Source of the DNA: Fibrella forsythiae
GTDB taxonomy: Bacteria > Bacteroidota > Bacteroidia > Cytophagales > Spirosomataceae
Reading direction: 5' to 3'
DNA length: 64,000 nt
Assembly: GCF_017353175.1 (NCBI RefSeq)
Contig: NZ_JAFMYW010000002.1
Location: forward strand, 248,001 to 312,000
Both the position numbers and the translations under genes were made by a program. This document shows positions 1-8,329 of the stretch, piece by piece; position 1 is the stretch's first letter; the number at the start of each line of letters is the position of its first letter. The notes under the pieces were generated by a model. It worked only from the letters and a program-made list of their open reading frames with translations, did not search any database and was not told the origin of the DNA.

Positions 1-705
1 ACTGCCACCGAATAGCTGCGCTACCCACGGACGAGTGGTTCGGCCGGCGGTGCGAACGGGCCGGGCAGTTGCCTCAACCTTGTGTAGCCGGATGGTTCGA
101 TTGGTGATGAGCAACGCCGCTCCGTAGCAGCCAAACGCCAGCAGTAGCAACCAGACCAGGGGCCCGTGTCCGTGGATCAACGCGGCAAGTAACGCACCCA
201 GCGCCTTGGCCGGCATATCGCCCGAACTGATGACGCCAAACAGCCGTTTGCTTTGCCTGACATCGAACACCAGCGCCGACACCGCCCAGAACTCGAGGTT
301 GGTGAGCAGGTAGATGATCCGATACCCAACCATGATGGCGATGGCAACGGCAACAGAATGGCCCAGAACCACGAAGGCCGCAATAAGGGCCGTGAGCACA
401 ATTACCGACCAGAGTACCCGGGTGGCGAGTTGTTGCAACGCCAGATGGTGCTCGAAATGTGCGTAGATTCTACCCACCACCGCCATGCCTATTCCCGACA
501 AAATGTAGGCGATGGGCAGGCTAGTCTCCGGGTGGTTCTCGAGCAGCAGTACGTTGGCTGCTACGTAGACCAGTACGGTGCCGATACCCAGCAAAAAGTT
601 GTGCAGAAAAAACAACCGGACCGTCTTCCCCTCTTCTTCCCGGATGCCGAGGGAACGATTGACCCGTTGTGTAGAACTTGAGTTCGGTGAACGCGTTTCG
701 ACCAT
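1..705 (-). CDS. NTT/MFS-like multi-pass membrane protein, 3' part cut by the window edge
   Basis: Reading the minus strand from the ATG at 705 gives 235 codons with no stop before the window edge, so this is the N-terminal part of a longer protein. The first ~25 residues are polar (MVETRSPNSSSTQR...). At least five hydrophobic segments follow, starting with LFFLHNFLLGIGTVLVYVAA. The look (LGIREEEGKTVRLFFLHNF, VFDVRQSKRLFGVISSGD) resembles nucleotide-transporter-like/MFS membrane proteins which in Bacteroidota are often joined to HEAT or cyclic-nucleotide-binding domains; I infer this from memory and cannot see the C-terminal half. It is divergent from the next gene across a gap of about 150-175 bases in which I see no clear promoter. 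Confidence 0.6.
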   Translation of the reverse strand, partial: MVETRSPNSSSTQRVNRSLGIREEEGKTVRLFFLHNFLLGIGTVLVYVAANVLLLENHPETSLPIAYILSGIGMAVVGRIYAHFEHHLALQQLATRVLWSVIVLTALIAAFVVLGHSVAVAIAIMVGYRIIYLLTNLEFWAVSALVFDVRQSKRLFGVISSGDMPAKALGALLAALIHGHGPLVWLLLLAFGCYGAALLITNRTIRLHKVEATARPVRTAGRTTRPWVAQLFGGS

Positions 706-881
706 GTAGCAAAGAAAACCAAAAACCGTCAACCATCGCCGTACCCCGCGCCGTATAGCCCCGGCTTAACGGTTAAATAATAGAGAATATAGCTCATTCA
801 GTAGGTATTTCCCGGAATACGGTTTTTGAATAAACCCATCTGGAAGCGTCTATGTGCGCTTTTACTGAAACCACCTTGCCC

Positions 882-2180
882 ATGAGCCGCCTCATCCGCT
901 ATTCTCTGATCAGCCTGGTCGTATCCGTTGCGCTGTGTTGCTTGCCCGGGAAGCGTGATTTCCAGCCCACGTTTACGCTCATCCCGGCCGATACGGTCAA
1001 CTTCAACTCCTTTGTCGACTGCAATATGGCCGAGGCATGGGTAGGTGATACCTTTCGTATTTTTCCGGGGAAATACGGCGAGGATCCGCTCTGGGGGGAT
1101 GCCCGCGACCTGAAATTTGCCGATGGCCCAAATGCCGAGGCTGCATTTCTGAGCAAAAAAGAGGCATTCACGGAACCAGCCATGCCCGCAAACGTACCTG
1201 TGGGTGATGCCGGTCTGCACGGAGCCGTTTGGTTTGAAACGGTTTATCAGGCGGTAACCGATGCGTCGGGGCAGACATTGTATGCGGTGTATCATAATGA
1301 AAATTACCCCAGCACCCTGCCGTATGATCCGAAAACAGGTACAGGCTATAAAAACGAAAACTGGCCGGAAGGCATAAAAGAACCCGGTTCACCCTCGGCC
1401 GTATGCCGGATCGGTATCATGAAATCGACCGATGGTGGGCGAAGCTGGCAAAACAGAGGGCTATTCCTGGAAGATAAGCAGCCCCGGATGATTTTGAGCC
1501 CGCACAACAAATCGAAAACGTTTGCGGGCGGTGTGGGCGATCCTTCGGCGGTAGTCAGTGGTGATTATCTCTACCTGTTTTATGGCGAATATGGCTATCC
1601 GGGAACGTACCTGGCGGCCACCTATGACCCGGCCAGCGAACAGCGCGGTCAGTGTATCAGTGTAGCCCGGATACGCCTGTCCGACCTTGACCAGCCTGAA
1701 GGCAAGGCCCGTCGCTGGGACGGGAAGGGGTTCAACGTGCCCTACGATGGCGTTGGCGTACCAATAGCGTCGTTGCAAATTCCGAAAGCCGATGGCGGCG
1801 GACCAACCTCGTCGGCTAAAGCCGGGTATTACTGGGGGCCATCAGTTAGCTGGAATACGCACCTGAAGGCGTGGGTGATGCTGATGGCTAAAGCCACCGG
1901 ACCATCCTGGGCGGGCAGCAGCGTTCACATCGCTTTCAATGAACATGCCGACCTCGGCGAAGCGCTCAACTCGCAGGACTGGACAGCACCGCAGGTTCTG
2001 CTCGAACGGGCCGGTTATTTTCTGTGGTATCCATCCCTGCAACCGATGAATACGCCGGAAGCCGTTGCCGAAAAACACACCTGCCTGCGACTAGGCCAAC
2101 GGGCGCGGTTGTTTATCAAGCATATTCGGCCGGAAAAGAGCGTCTATATGTCGCAGTACATTGTGGCATTTGATCGGTAA
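882..2180 (+). CDS. secreted beta-propeller-like protein (glycosidase/sialidase-like fold)
   Basis: About 432 residues if started at the ATG at 882; an upstream ATG at 852 adds ten residues before the signal peptide, so 882 is preferred. The N terminus MSRLIRYSLISLVVSVALCC is a signal peptide with a possible lipobox cysteine. The body has propeller features: an Asp-box-like STDGGRSW, GDPSAVVSGDYLYLFYGEYG, and YYWGPSVSWNTHLKAWVMLM, reminiscent of GH43/GH32-type or sialidase-type five- or six-bladed propellers acting on sugars. No catalytic triad was confidently assigned, so substrate is unknown. The next gene on the same strand is a sulfatase, which fits a role in breaking down a sulfated glycan, but a repeat-filled gap of ~245 bases separates them. 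Confidence 0.6.
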   Translation: MSRLIRYSLISLVVSVALCCLPGKRDFQPTFTLIPADTVNFNSFVDCNMAEAWVGDTFRIFPGKYGEDPLWGDARDLKFADGPNAEAAFLSKKEAFTEPAMPANVPVGDAGLHGAVWFETVYQAVTDASGQTLYAVYHNENYPSTLPYDPKTGTGYKNENWPEGIKEPGSPSAVCRIGIMKSTDGGRSWQNRGLFLEDKQPRMILSPHNKSKTFAGGVGDPSAVVSGDYLYLFYGEYGYPGTYLAATYDPASEQRGQCISVARIRLSDLDQPEGKARRWDGKGFNVPYDGVGVPIASLQIPKADGGGPTSSAKAGYYWGPSVSWNTHLKAWVMLMAKATGPSWAGSSVHIAFNEHADLGEALNSQDWTAPQVLLERAGYFLWYPSLQPMNTPEAVAEKHTCLRLGQRARLFIKHIRPEKSVYMSQYIVAFDR

Positions 2181-2207
2181 TGTAAATCTCGACATGATTT
2201 CAACCCG

Positions 2208-2289
2208 TAGCCCCGTTAGGGGTGGTATGTTAATAGTAGAACGCAAATCTATCTCAGGTTTAGCCCTAATAAGGGCGGCATGTTATTGA
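2208..2289. repeat. two direct copies of an AGCCCC...GGGGCGGCATGT palindromic repeat
   Basis: Two ~29-bp copies, 2208-2236 and 2261-2289, both read TAGCCC, a short spacer, GGG(G/C)(T/C)GG(T/C)ATGTTA. Each is itself a small hairpin (AGCCCC against GGGGCT-like). The same unit occurs inverted at 16.5 kb and 62.5 kb, so this is a dispersed family. It fills much of the gap between the propeller protein and the sulfatase. Confidence 0.75.
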
Positions 2290-2425
2290 TTGCGGTTTCC
2301 TGGTAAGGATAAGTTAAACAGGCACTGTTGCCAACTGACCAATTATAGATTAGTATATCGACAAATGGCCAGACTTAGCTTATTTGCCAATTCGACCAGT
2401 CGACACGCCAGTTTCCTATACCTGT

Positions 2426-4012
2426 ATGCGCTTAATCAACCACCCGACCGCCTGCCGATTTTTGCAGGTTTTTATGCTTGGTCCGCTGGCATTCGTTGCG
2501 GCCAGCTGCCACACAACCACTACCGGACAGGATGTTACAACCCCAAACATCCTGATTATCTACGCCGACGATCTGGGTTACGGCGATGTGAGTGCTTATG
2601 GTCAGGGACAGATTCAGACGCCTAATATCGACAAGCTGGCGGCCTCCGGCGTTCGGTTCACCAATGGCTATGCCACGTCGGCTACCTGCACGCCGAGTCG
2701 ACTGGCCCTGCTGACAGGTACGTATCCGTGGCGCAACGAAAATGCTAAGATCCTGCCCGGCGACGCCCCATTGCTGATCGATACCGCGTCGGTCACATTG
2801 CCTGATCTGCTCAAAAAAGAGGGTTACGCCACGGGCGTAGTGGGTAAATGGCATCTGGGTCTGGGCAGCGGCAACGTAGACTGGAACCGGGCTATTGCCA
2901 AAACGCCGAACGATCTGGGCTTTGACTATTCCTATATCATGGCCGCCACCAACGATCGGGTTCCGACGGTGTTCGTCGAAAACCGAAACGTAGTTGGGCT
3001 TACCGCCGGTGATCCGTTGCTGGTAAGTTACGAGAAAAACTTTCCGGGCGAACCCACCGCCGTAACCAATCCCGAACTGATGACGCGGATGAAATGGCAC
3101 CATGGGCATAATCAGAGCGTGCATAATGGTATTCCGCGCATCGGTTATATGAAAGGCGGCAAGTCGGCTCTGTGGAAAGATGAACTGATGGCTGAAACGT
3201 TTCTGGCTAAAGCCACCGCGTTTATCGATTCGCACCTGGCCAAAAAAAACGGGCAACCTTTCTTTCTCTACTACGCCCTGAATCAACCGCATGTACCCAG
3301 AGTACCGGGCGCCAGATTCGTCGGCAAATCGGGCCTTGGCCCGCGCGGCGATGCGGTGCTGGAAGCAGACTGGTGTGTGGGCGAGATCATGAAGAAGCTG
3401 AAAGAAGCAGGGCTTACCAACAATACGCTGGTCATCTTCTCAAGCGATAACGGCCCGGTATTGAATGACGGCTATTATGATGACGCTGTTGAAAAAAATG
3501 GCACCCACACACCCTGGGGCCAGTTTCGGGGTGGGAAATACAGCTTGCTCGAAGCGGGCACCCGGGTTCCTTTTAGCGTATCGTGGCCTGGTCGGATAAA
3601 AGCGGCGGTATCGGACGCGCTAATTTGCCAACTCGATCTGTTCTCGTCGATTGCCTCACTGGTGGGCAGCACAGCCAGTACCACCGACAGCCAGAACCTG
3701 CTGGGTACGTTGCTGGGTACGTCTGAAACAGGACGGGCCAACCTGGTGCTCGAAGCTTCGGGTAGGCTGGCGTTCCGCTCGGGCAACTGGCTGCTTATTC
3801 CTCCGTATCCGGGTAAGCCGGTTAATGAGCAGGTACAGCTCGAAACAGGCCTTAGCCCATCGCCCCAGTTGTACAACCTCCGTTCTGACCCGGGGCAGCA
3901 GAAAAATCTGGCGCAGTCGTTGCCCGACAAACTGACCGAGATGCAGAAACAGATGAAGCAGGTCGTGGGGGATGGCTACCAGGCAAACACCGGGGAATTG
4001 CAATTGCATTGA
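2426..4012 (+). CDS. type I sulfatase (arylsulfatase A-like)
   Basis: About 528 residues from the ATG at 2426 (the frame is open from 2384, but the later start gives a proper N-terminal signal ending in LAFVAASC, a lipoprotein-like cysteine). It hydrolyses sulfate esters in the periplasm or at the cell surface. Seen directly: NILIIYADDLGYGDVS with the metal-binding DD, the formylglycine motif C-T-P-S-R at about residue 88 with LTGTYPWR after it, GKWHLG, and SSDNGP, the second metal-binding segment. The cysteine in CxPSR must be oxidised by a separate formylglycine-generating enzyme, not encoded here. C-terminal ~120 residues match the usual alpha/beta sub-domain. The upstream propeller protein suggests a glycan substrate. 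Confidence 0.95.
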   Translation: MRLINHPTACRFLQVFMLGPLAFVAASCHTTTTGQDVTTPNILIIYADDLGYGDVSAYGQGQIQTPNIDKLAASGVRFTNGYATSATCTPSRLALLTGTYPWRNENAKILPGDAPLLIDTASVTLPDLLKKEGYATGVVGKWHLGLGSGNVDWNRAIAKTPNDLGFDYSYIMAATNDRVPTVFVENRNVVGLTAGDPLLVSYEKNFPGEPTAVTNPELMTRMKWHHGHNQSVHNGIPRIGYMKGGKSALWKDELMAETFLAKATAFIDSHLAKKNGQPFFLYYALNQPHVPRVPGARFVGKSGLGPRGDAVLEADWCVGEIMKKLKEAGLTNNTLVIFSSDNGPVLNDGYYDDAVEKNGTHTPWGQFRGGKYSLLEAGTRVPFSVSWPGRIKAAVSDALICQLDLFSSIASLVGSTASTTDSQNLLGTLLGTSETGRANLVLEASGRLAFRSGNWLLIPPYPGKPVNEQVQLETGLSPSPQLYNLRSDPGQQKNLAQSLPDKLTEMQKQMKQVVGDGYQANTGELQLH

Positions 4013-4116
4013 GGCTGCCAGCCCGTTCAGACAGAGGTTATGCAACGTACCTGGAAACGACTGAACTTGTCGGTTTCAATCGAAAGGCGTTTCTTTAGTG
4101 TTTGAACTACCTTCCT

Positions 4117-6357
4117 ATGTCCCGCTTGGTGCTTGTACTGATTGGCTGGCTACTGGCTTCGCTGGCAGTGGGTCAGGTCGTTGTTGTTGTTGATAGCTTG
4201 CCCGAAGCTGGATTTCCCCTCACCGCCAGTTGGGCATATAAAACAGCCAAAGCCAGGGTCAGGGCGGCTGGCGAAACGAACCCACCTATGCCGGGCTGGG
4301 CGTTTCGGGCGGGCGATGACCCAGAATGGAGCCGCCCGGCTTTGAATGATGCCAACTGGCAACGAATTGAACCGGCCCTGCCCGTTACTGACCTGCTGCC
4401 GCTACTTCCTGATAAAATAGGCTGGATACGCCTCCGATTGCACATAAAACCCGAATTGAGCCGACAGGGGCTGCTACTCTTTTGGCGACAAACGGCAGCG
4501 ACTGATGTGTTTGTGAACGGGCGACATCTTCGCCAGACGGGTACGTTCCCAACAGATGGTAAACCGGCCGAACCAACGCATTCGACAAGCAGGCATACCG
4601 TTGTTGTACAGCCCGATTCGGCGGGGAACATTGTGTTGGCGGTTCGTTTTGCGGTTACGGATGATACGTTCTTTGGAAATTACCAGCCGCCCGGACGGTC
4701 GCTGTTTTGGGCGCGTTTGCTCGATGGAAGCCAACCAGTGGCTGAGCCGTTTGCTATTCGCTGGCAACGACTTGTCGCTACATTTACCGCTGGTCTGTTC
4801 TTTATGTTGGCCTTATTGCATGGCCTATTCTTCATCTATAACAACGCCGACCGGGCCAATGGGGCGATGGCGCTGGCCTGTACAGCGTTCGCAACTGCGT
4901 TCTTTTCAATCACACTTATTCTGGGCGTTATTGAGCTACACGATACTTATGCCCATTGGTCATTGCTGGGTACGCTGGCTTATCCGGTGGGTTATATTGC
5001 GCTGATGACGGCCATCTATACGATCTACAAAAAACCATTTGGTGCTGTTTATTATGTACTGGTTGCGTTGATGCTGGGTAGCAGTTTATTGCTGTTCATT
5101 CTGCCCAATACCGGTGCCAACTGGACAGAGTTTGGCCCGGCATTGTTAGGTACGGCCGAGTGTGCACGGGTTACGCTACTGGGGCGGCGGCAGTGGGGAG
5201 GCGAGTTTATTTCGGGTGGTATGCTGAGCGCACTCGTGTTGTTTTCCATATTCTGTATCTACACCTTCGATGAACTGACCCCGTTACGAGTACTGCCCCT
5301 CTCTGATTTTGCCCAGCAACTGATCTACTACCTGGCGGTGCTGTTTATTCCGCTGTCTATTTCGCTCTATATCGCCCGTTCGTTTGTATTCACGCAACGC
5401 CGGATGGAAGGGCAACTACTTGAAGTTCAGCGCTTATCGAAGCAGTCGTTTGAGCAGGAAAAAGATCGGCAGACCCTGTTGGCGCGCCAGAAAGAAACCC
5501 TGGAACGGCAGGTTGCTGAACGTACCGCCCAATTGCAGGAGTCGCTCGACGAGCTGCGGACAACGCAGAACCAACTGGTTCAGAAAGAGAAAATGGCGTC
5601 TTTGGGCGAGCTGACGGCCGGCATCGCCCATGAGATTCAGAACCCGCTGAACTTTGTCAATAACTTCTCGGAGGTCTCCGTTGATCTGGTGGCCGAACTG
5701 CTGGAAGAACGCCAGCGCCCGGCCGATGAGCGCGATGCGGGCCTGGAAGATGAACTGCTGAGCGACCTGAGCCAGAACCTGACCAAGATCAGTCACCACG
5801 GTCAGCGGGCCTCGGGCATTGTGCGCAACATGCTCCAGCACAGCCGCACCAGCACGGGCCAGCGTGAGCCCACGGACCTGAACGCGCTGGCCGATGAGTA
5901 CCTGCGGTTGAGCTACCACGGCTTGCGGGCCAAAGACAAAAGCTTCAACGCCAGTTTCCGCACCGAGCTGGACGAGACCCTGCCGCCGGTGAAGGTGGTC
6001 TCTCAAGATATCGGCCGGGTGCTGCTGAACCTGTTCAACAATGCGTTCTATGCTGTGCAGCAGCGTTACCAGCAGGGCGAGGCAAACTACCAGCCAACTG
6101 TAACGGTGCAAACGCAGGTTGTGGGTAGGAAAGTGGAGATTCGGGTGCGCGATAATGGTACAGGAATTCCGGATGAGGTGCGCAGCAAGATTTTTCAGCC
6201 ATTCTTCACTACCAAGCCCACCGGTTCAGGTACGGGGCTTGGCCTTAGCCTGAGTTATGATATTATTACCAAAGGGCACGGTGGTACACTCGACGTTGAC
6301 TCGGAAGCGGGTCAGTTTACCGAGTTTCGTATTACCTTGCCTATGCAGGTTGCCTAA
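4117..6357 (+). CDS. hybrid-less sensor histidine kinase with 7TMR-DISM-like sensor
   Basis: About 746 residues from the ATG at 4117; a TTG at 4102 is in frame but the ATG starts the signal peptide MSRLVLVLIGWLLASLAVG. Order: signal peptide, periplasmic jelly-roll domain (about 30-215, IGWIRLRLHIKPELS...LLLFWRQTAATDVFVNGRHL), about seven membrane helices (about 218-400), coiled coil (about 405-485), HisKA with the phospho-acceptor in GIAHEIQNPLNF (His 505), then HATPase with N box LLNLFNNAFYAV, DNGTGIPDE, FFTTKPTGSGTGLGLSLS. It autophosphorylates and presumably passes phosphate to the receiver protein at 7904. Codons for ELTAGIAHE to FYAVQ are identical to the next kinase (see repeat entry). 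Confidence 0.92.
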   Translation: MSRLVLVLIGWLLASLAVGQVVVVVDSLPEAGFPLTASWAYKTAKARVRAAGETNPPMPGWAFRAGDDPEWSRPALNDANWQRIEPALPVTDLLPLLPDKIGWIRLRLHIKPELSRQGLLLFWRQTAATDVFVNGRHLRQTGTFPTDGKPAEPTHSTSRHTVVVQPDSAGNIVLAVRFAVTDDTFFGNYQPPGRSLFWARLLDGSQPVAEPFAIRWQRLVATFTAGLFFMLALLHGLFFIYNNADRANGAMALACTAFATAFFSITLILGVIELHDTYAHWSLLGTLAYPVGYIALMTAIYTIYKKPFGAVYYVLVALMLGSSLLLFILPNTGANWTEFGPALLGTAECARVTLLGRRQWGGEFISGGMLSALVLFSIFCIYTFDELTPLRVLPLSDFAQQLIYYLAVLFIPLSISLYIARSFVFTQRRMEGQLLEVQRLSKQSFEQEKDRQTLLARQKETLERQVAERTAQLQESLDELRTTQNQLVQKEKMASLGELTAGIAHEIQNPLNFVNNFSEVSVDLVAELLEERQRPADERDAGLEDELLSDLSQNLTKISHHGQRASGIVRNMLQHSRTSTGQREPTDLNALADEYLRLSYHGLRAKDKSFNASFRTELDETLPPVKVVSQDIGRVLLNLFNNAFYAVQQRYQQGEANYQPTVTVQTQVVGRKVEIRVRDNGTGIPDEVRSKIFQPFFTTKPTGSGTGLGLSLSYDIITKGHGGTLDVDSEAGQFTEFRITLPMQVA
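5611..6059 (+). repeat. identical 449-bp tract, copy 1 of 2 (inside histidine kinase)
   Basis: Compared line by line, 5611-6059 is identical to 7024-7472, offset 1413 bases. Outside the tract the two kinases diverge at once on the 3' side and after one mismatch on the 5' side. It covers the HisKA H box through the N box. Confidence 0.95.
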
Positions 6358-6372
6358 GCCACTACCGCTGTC

Positions 6373-7785
6373 ATGAACGTTCCCGTTTTAGTCGTCACCA
6401 TTTTCTTTCTGCTTCAAACCCGCAATTTCCTTAACACGAAGGAAAAGATGCCTGTGTGGGATAAGCGGCTGATCGGGGCTGCCGTGATACTGGCGAGTCT
6501 GTTCGTGATCGACAAAATTCTGGATACTAATGGCGCCTATGAGCTAAAGGCAACCTGGGTTTGTTACGTTGCGCTGGCCTTCAACGTACTTGTTGTTTAT
6601 ATCGCTTCAAAAAGGTACCCACCTGCACGGGCCCTTTTGCTGTCGCTGATTCCGTTCCTGGTAGTTCTGGCACTGACGTCGTTTGTCCGGACGTTTTTGC
6701 CCACATCGCTCTACAATCCGTATAAAGATGTGTTCGAGACATCGGTTGGGTTTGCCTACGTCTGGGTGTTCTCGTTGTTTGGGTATGCCGCTCGGCAGCG
6801 TAAATCATACAGCAAAGAGCATCAGGCACGAATTGACCGGGAAGAGGCCGAACGCCGCGAACGGCAGATGCTCGAAGGGCTGGTGCAGGAACGTACCCAG
6901 GAACTGACCCAGCAAAAAGCCGAGATTACCCGCCAGAAAGAGGAACTGGAACTGGCCCTGAGCGAACTGCGGGCCACGCAGGATCAACTGGTGCAGCGCG
7001 AAAAGCTGGCGTCTTTGGGCGAACTGACGGCCGGCATCGCCCATGAGATTCAGAACCCGCTGAACTTTGTCAATAACTTCTCGGAGGTCTCCGTTGATCT
7101 GGTGGCCGAACTGCTGGAAGAACGCCAGCGCCCGGCCGATGAGCGCGATGCGGGCCTGGAAGATGAACTGCTGAGCGACCTGAGCCAGAACCTGACCAAG
7201 ATCAGTCACCACGGTCAGCGGGCCTCGGGCATTGTGCGCAACATGCTCCAGCACAGCCGCACCAGCACGGGCCAGCGTGAGCCCACGGACCTGAACGCGC
7301 TGGCCGATGAGTACCTGCGGTTGAGCTACCACGGCTTGCGGGCCAAAGACAAAAGCTTCAACGCCAGTTTCCGCACCGAGCTGGACGAGACCCTGCCGCC
7401 GGTGAAGGTGGTCTCTCAAGATATCGGCCGGGTGCTGCTGAACCTGTTCAACAATGCGTTCTATGCTGTGCAACAACGGCAAATTAGTGAACGTCAGTCT
7501 GGTACGTTAAAAGGGTTTGCCTACCAGCCAACGGTGGTTGTTGTAACGATACAAACGCCCGTAGGCGTTGAGATTCAGGTCCGTGACAACGGAACAGGCA
7601 TGTCGGAAGAGGTGCAGCAAAAGATTTTTCAACCCTTTTTTACTACAAAGCCATCCGGTTCCGGCACCGGCCTTGGCCTGAGTTTGAGCTACGAAATCAT
7701 TACGAAAGGACACGGCGGCACCCTGCTACTCGATAGCAAAGACGGCGTTGGTACTACGTTCACCATCTTATTACCAGCAACTTAA
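6373..7785 (+). CDS. membrane sensor histidine kinase, paralogue of the preceding gene
   Basis: 470 residues, starting 15 bases after the previous stop, so co-transcribed. N-terminal half: hydrophobic start MNVPVLVVTIFFLL and about five membrane helices to residue ~150, with no periplasmic sensor domain. Then a long coiled coil (about 150-205, rich in E, Q and R), HisKA with His 224 in AHEIQNPLNF, and HATPase with DNGTGMSEE and FFTTKPSGSGTGLGLSLS. The kinase core is the sister of the one before it and shares a perfectly identical block, yet its C-terminal ATPase part differs at many positions. Likely the same response regulator (7904-8284) serves both. Confidence 0.92.
   Translation: MNVPVLVVTIFFLLQTRNFLNTKEKMPVWDKRLIGAAVILASLFVIDKILDTNGAYELKATWVCYVALAFNVLVVYIASKRYPPARALLLSLIPFLVVLALTSFVRTFLPTSLYNPYKDVFETSVGFAYVWVFSLFGYAARQRKSYSKEHQARIDREEAERRERQMLEGLVQERTQELTQQKAEITRQKEELELALSELRATQDQLVQREKLASLGELTAGIAHEIQNPLNFVNNFSEVSVDLVAELLEERQRPADERDAGLEDELLSDLSQNLTKISHHGQRASGIVRNMLQHSRTSTGQREPTDLNALADEYLRLSYHGLRAKDKSFNASFRTELDETLPPVKVVSQDIGRVLLNLFNNAFYAVQQRQISERQSGTLKGFAYQPTVVVVTIQTPVGVEIQVRDNGTGMSEEVQQKIFQPFFTTKPSGSGTGLGLSLSYEIITKGHGGTLLLDSKDGVGTTFTILLPAT
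7024..7472 (+). repeat. identical 449-bp tract, copy 2 of 2 (inside second histidine kinase)
   Basis: Matches 5611-6059 base for base. Synonymous differences are absent here though abundant in the flanking ATPase-domain sequence, the mark of gene conversion or very recent local recombination. Confidence 0.95.
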
Positions 7786-7792
7786 ACTTAAG

Positions 7793-7893
7793 AGTCGATA
7801 GTCGTTAGTCAGTAGTCGATAGTTGCGCTACTGTATGTCAAACAAGGTGATAGAGCAGCGCGACTATCGACTACTGACTGACGACTATCGACT
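7793..7893. repeat. heptad-armed intergenic hairpin (element A)
   Basis: Left arm 7793-7829, right arm 7857-7893: 37 bp with two differences, both compatible with G-U pairs in RNA; loop 27 nt. Arms are degenerate 7-mers of the AGTCGAT type; the stem tip carries GTTGCGCTA. It starts 7 bases after the kinase stop and ends 10 bases before the regulator ATG. The right arm is followed by TTTCTTTT, so in RNA it could act as a terminator or attenuator between kinases and regulator. Confidence 0.9.
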
Positions 7894-7903
7894 TTCTTTT
7901 CCC

Positions 7904-8284
7904 ATGACTCACATTCTTGTCGTTGACGACGAACCCGATGTACAACCGTTGTTTGAACAGCGGTTCCGACGCGAAACCCGAAGTGGTACCGTTCACCTGA
8001 CGTTCGCTTCGTCGGGTGAAGAAGCCCTCCAGATCTTCAATGCGCGGCCCCACGAAGCTGTCCTGATCCTGTCAGATATTAATATGCCGGGCATGAGCGG
8101 ACTGGAATTGCTGCGCCATATTCGCACAGTCACGCCCGACCGGCCGCCGGTGGTGATGATGATCACTGCCTACGGCGATGCCGAAAGCCATCAGCAGGCC
8201 ATGGACCTTGGGGCCGATGATTTTCTGGCTAAACCATTGGATTTCAATTCGCTGAAAGAAAAGCTGGCGAACTTACCGGTTTGA
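7904..8284 (+). CDS. single-domain response regulator (receiver only)
   Basis: About 126 residues from the ATG at 7904. The frame is open from 7823, but that extension lies inside the hairpin and the CheY-like fold begins at MTHILVVDDEPD. Seen: acidic pocket DDE at 8-10, phospho-acceptor Asp 58 in LILSDINMPGMSG, Thr/Ala at MITAYG, and Lys in LAKPL. There is no output domain, so it works by protein contact or phosphorelay. It follows two histidine kinases on the same strand, its likely partners, with hairpin element A between them. Confidence 0.9.
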   Translation: MTHILVVDDEPDVQPLFEQRFRRETRSGTVHLTFASSGEEALQIFNARPHEAVLILSDINMPGMSGLELLRHIRTVTPDRPPVVMMITAYGDAESHQQAMDLGADDFLAKPLDFNSLKEKLANLPV

Positions 8285-8329
8285 TAAGAAGCGGTCAGTA
8301 AGCTGCGTAGCCTACTGACCGCTTCTTAT
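8284..8329. terminator. bidirectional terminator between convergent genes
   Basis: Perfect 17-bp stem ATAAGAAGCGGTCAGTA (8284-8300) against 8313-8329, 12-nt loop. It overlaps the last base of the regulator stop and the stop of the convergent surface-protein gene. Confidence 0.75.

Noticed and set aside
253-681. 142-codon plus-strand open frame
   Set aside because: It is the antisense shadow of the membrane-protein gene on the minus strand; its product is polar and low-complexity with no domain.
2432-3292. 286-codon minus-strand frame across the sulfatase
   Set aside because: Entirely inside a gene with all sulfatase motifs; a by-product of its codon use.
5434-6111. 225-codon minus-strand frame, repeated at 6805-7482
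   Set aside because: Appears twice only because the identical kinase block is present twice; antisense of HisKA/HATPase codons.
5611-7472. Assembly duplication as explanation of the identical kinase block
   Set aside because: Flanking sequence on both sides differs and both genes are full-length with distinct sensors, so a simple assembly repeat error is unlikely, although reads would settle it.
7793-7893. CRISPR array reading of the heptad repeats
   Set aside because: Units are 7-8 bp, degenerate, arranged as inverted arms without spacers, and no cas genes are nearby.
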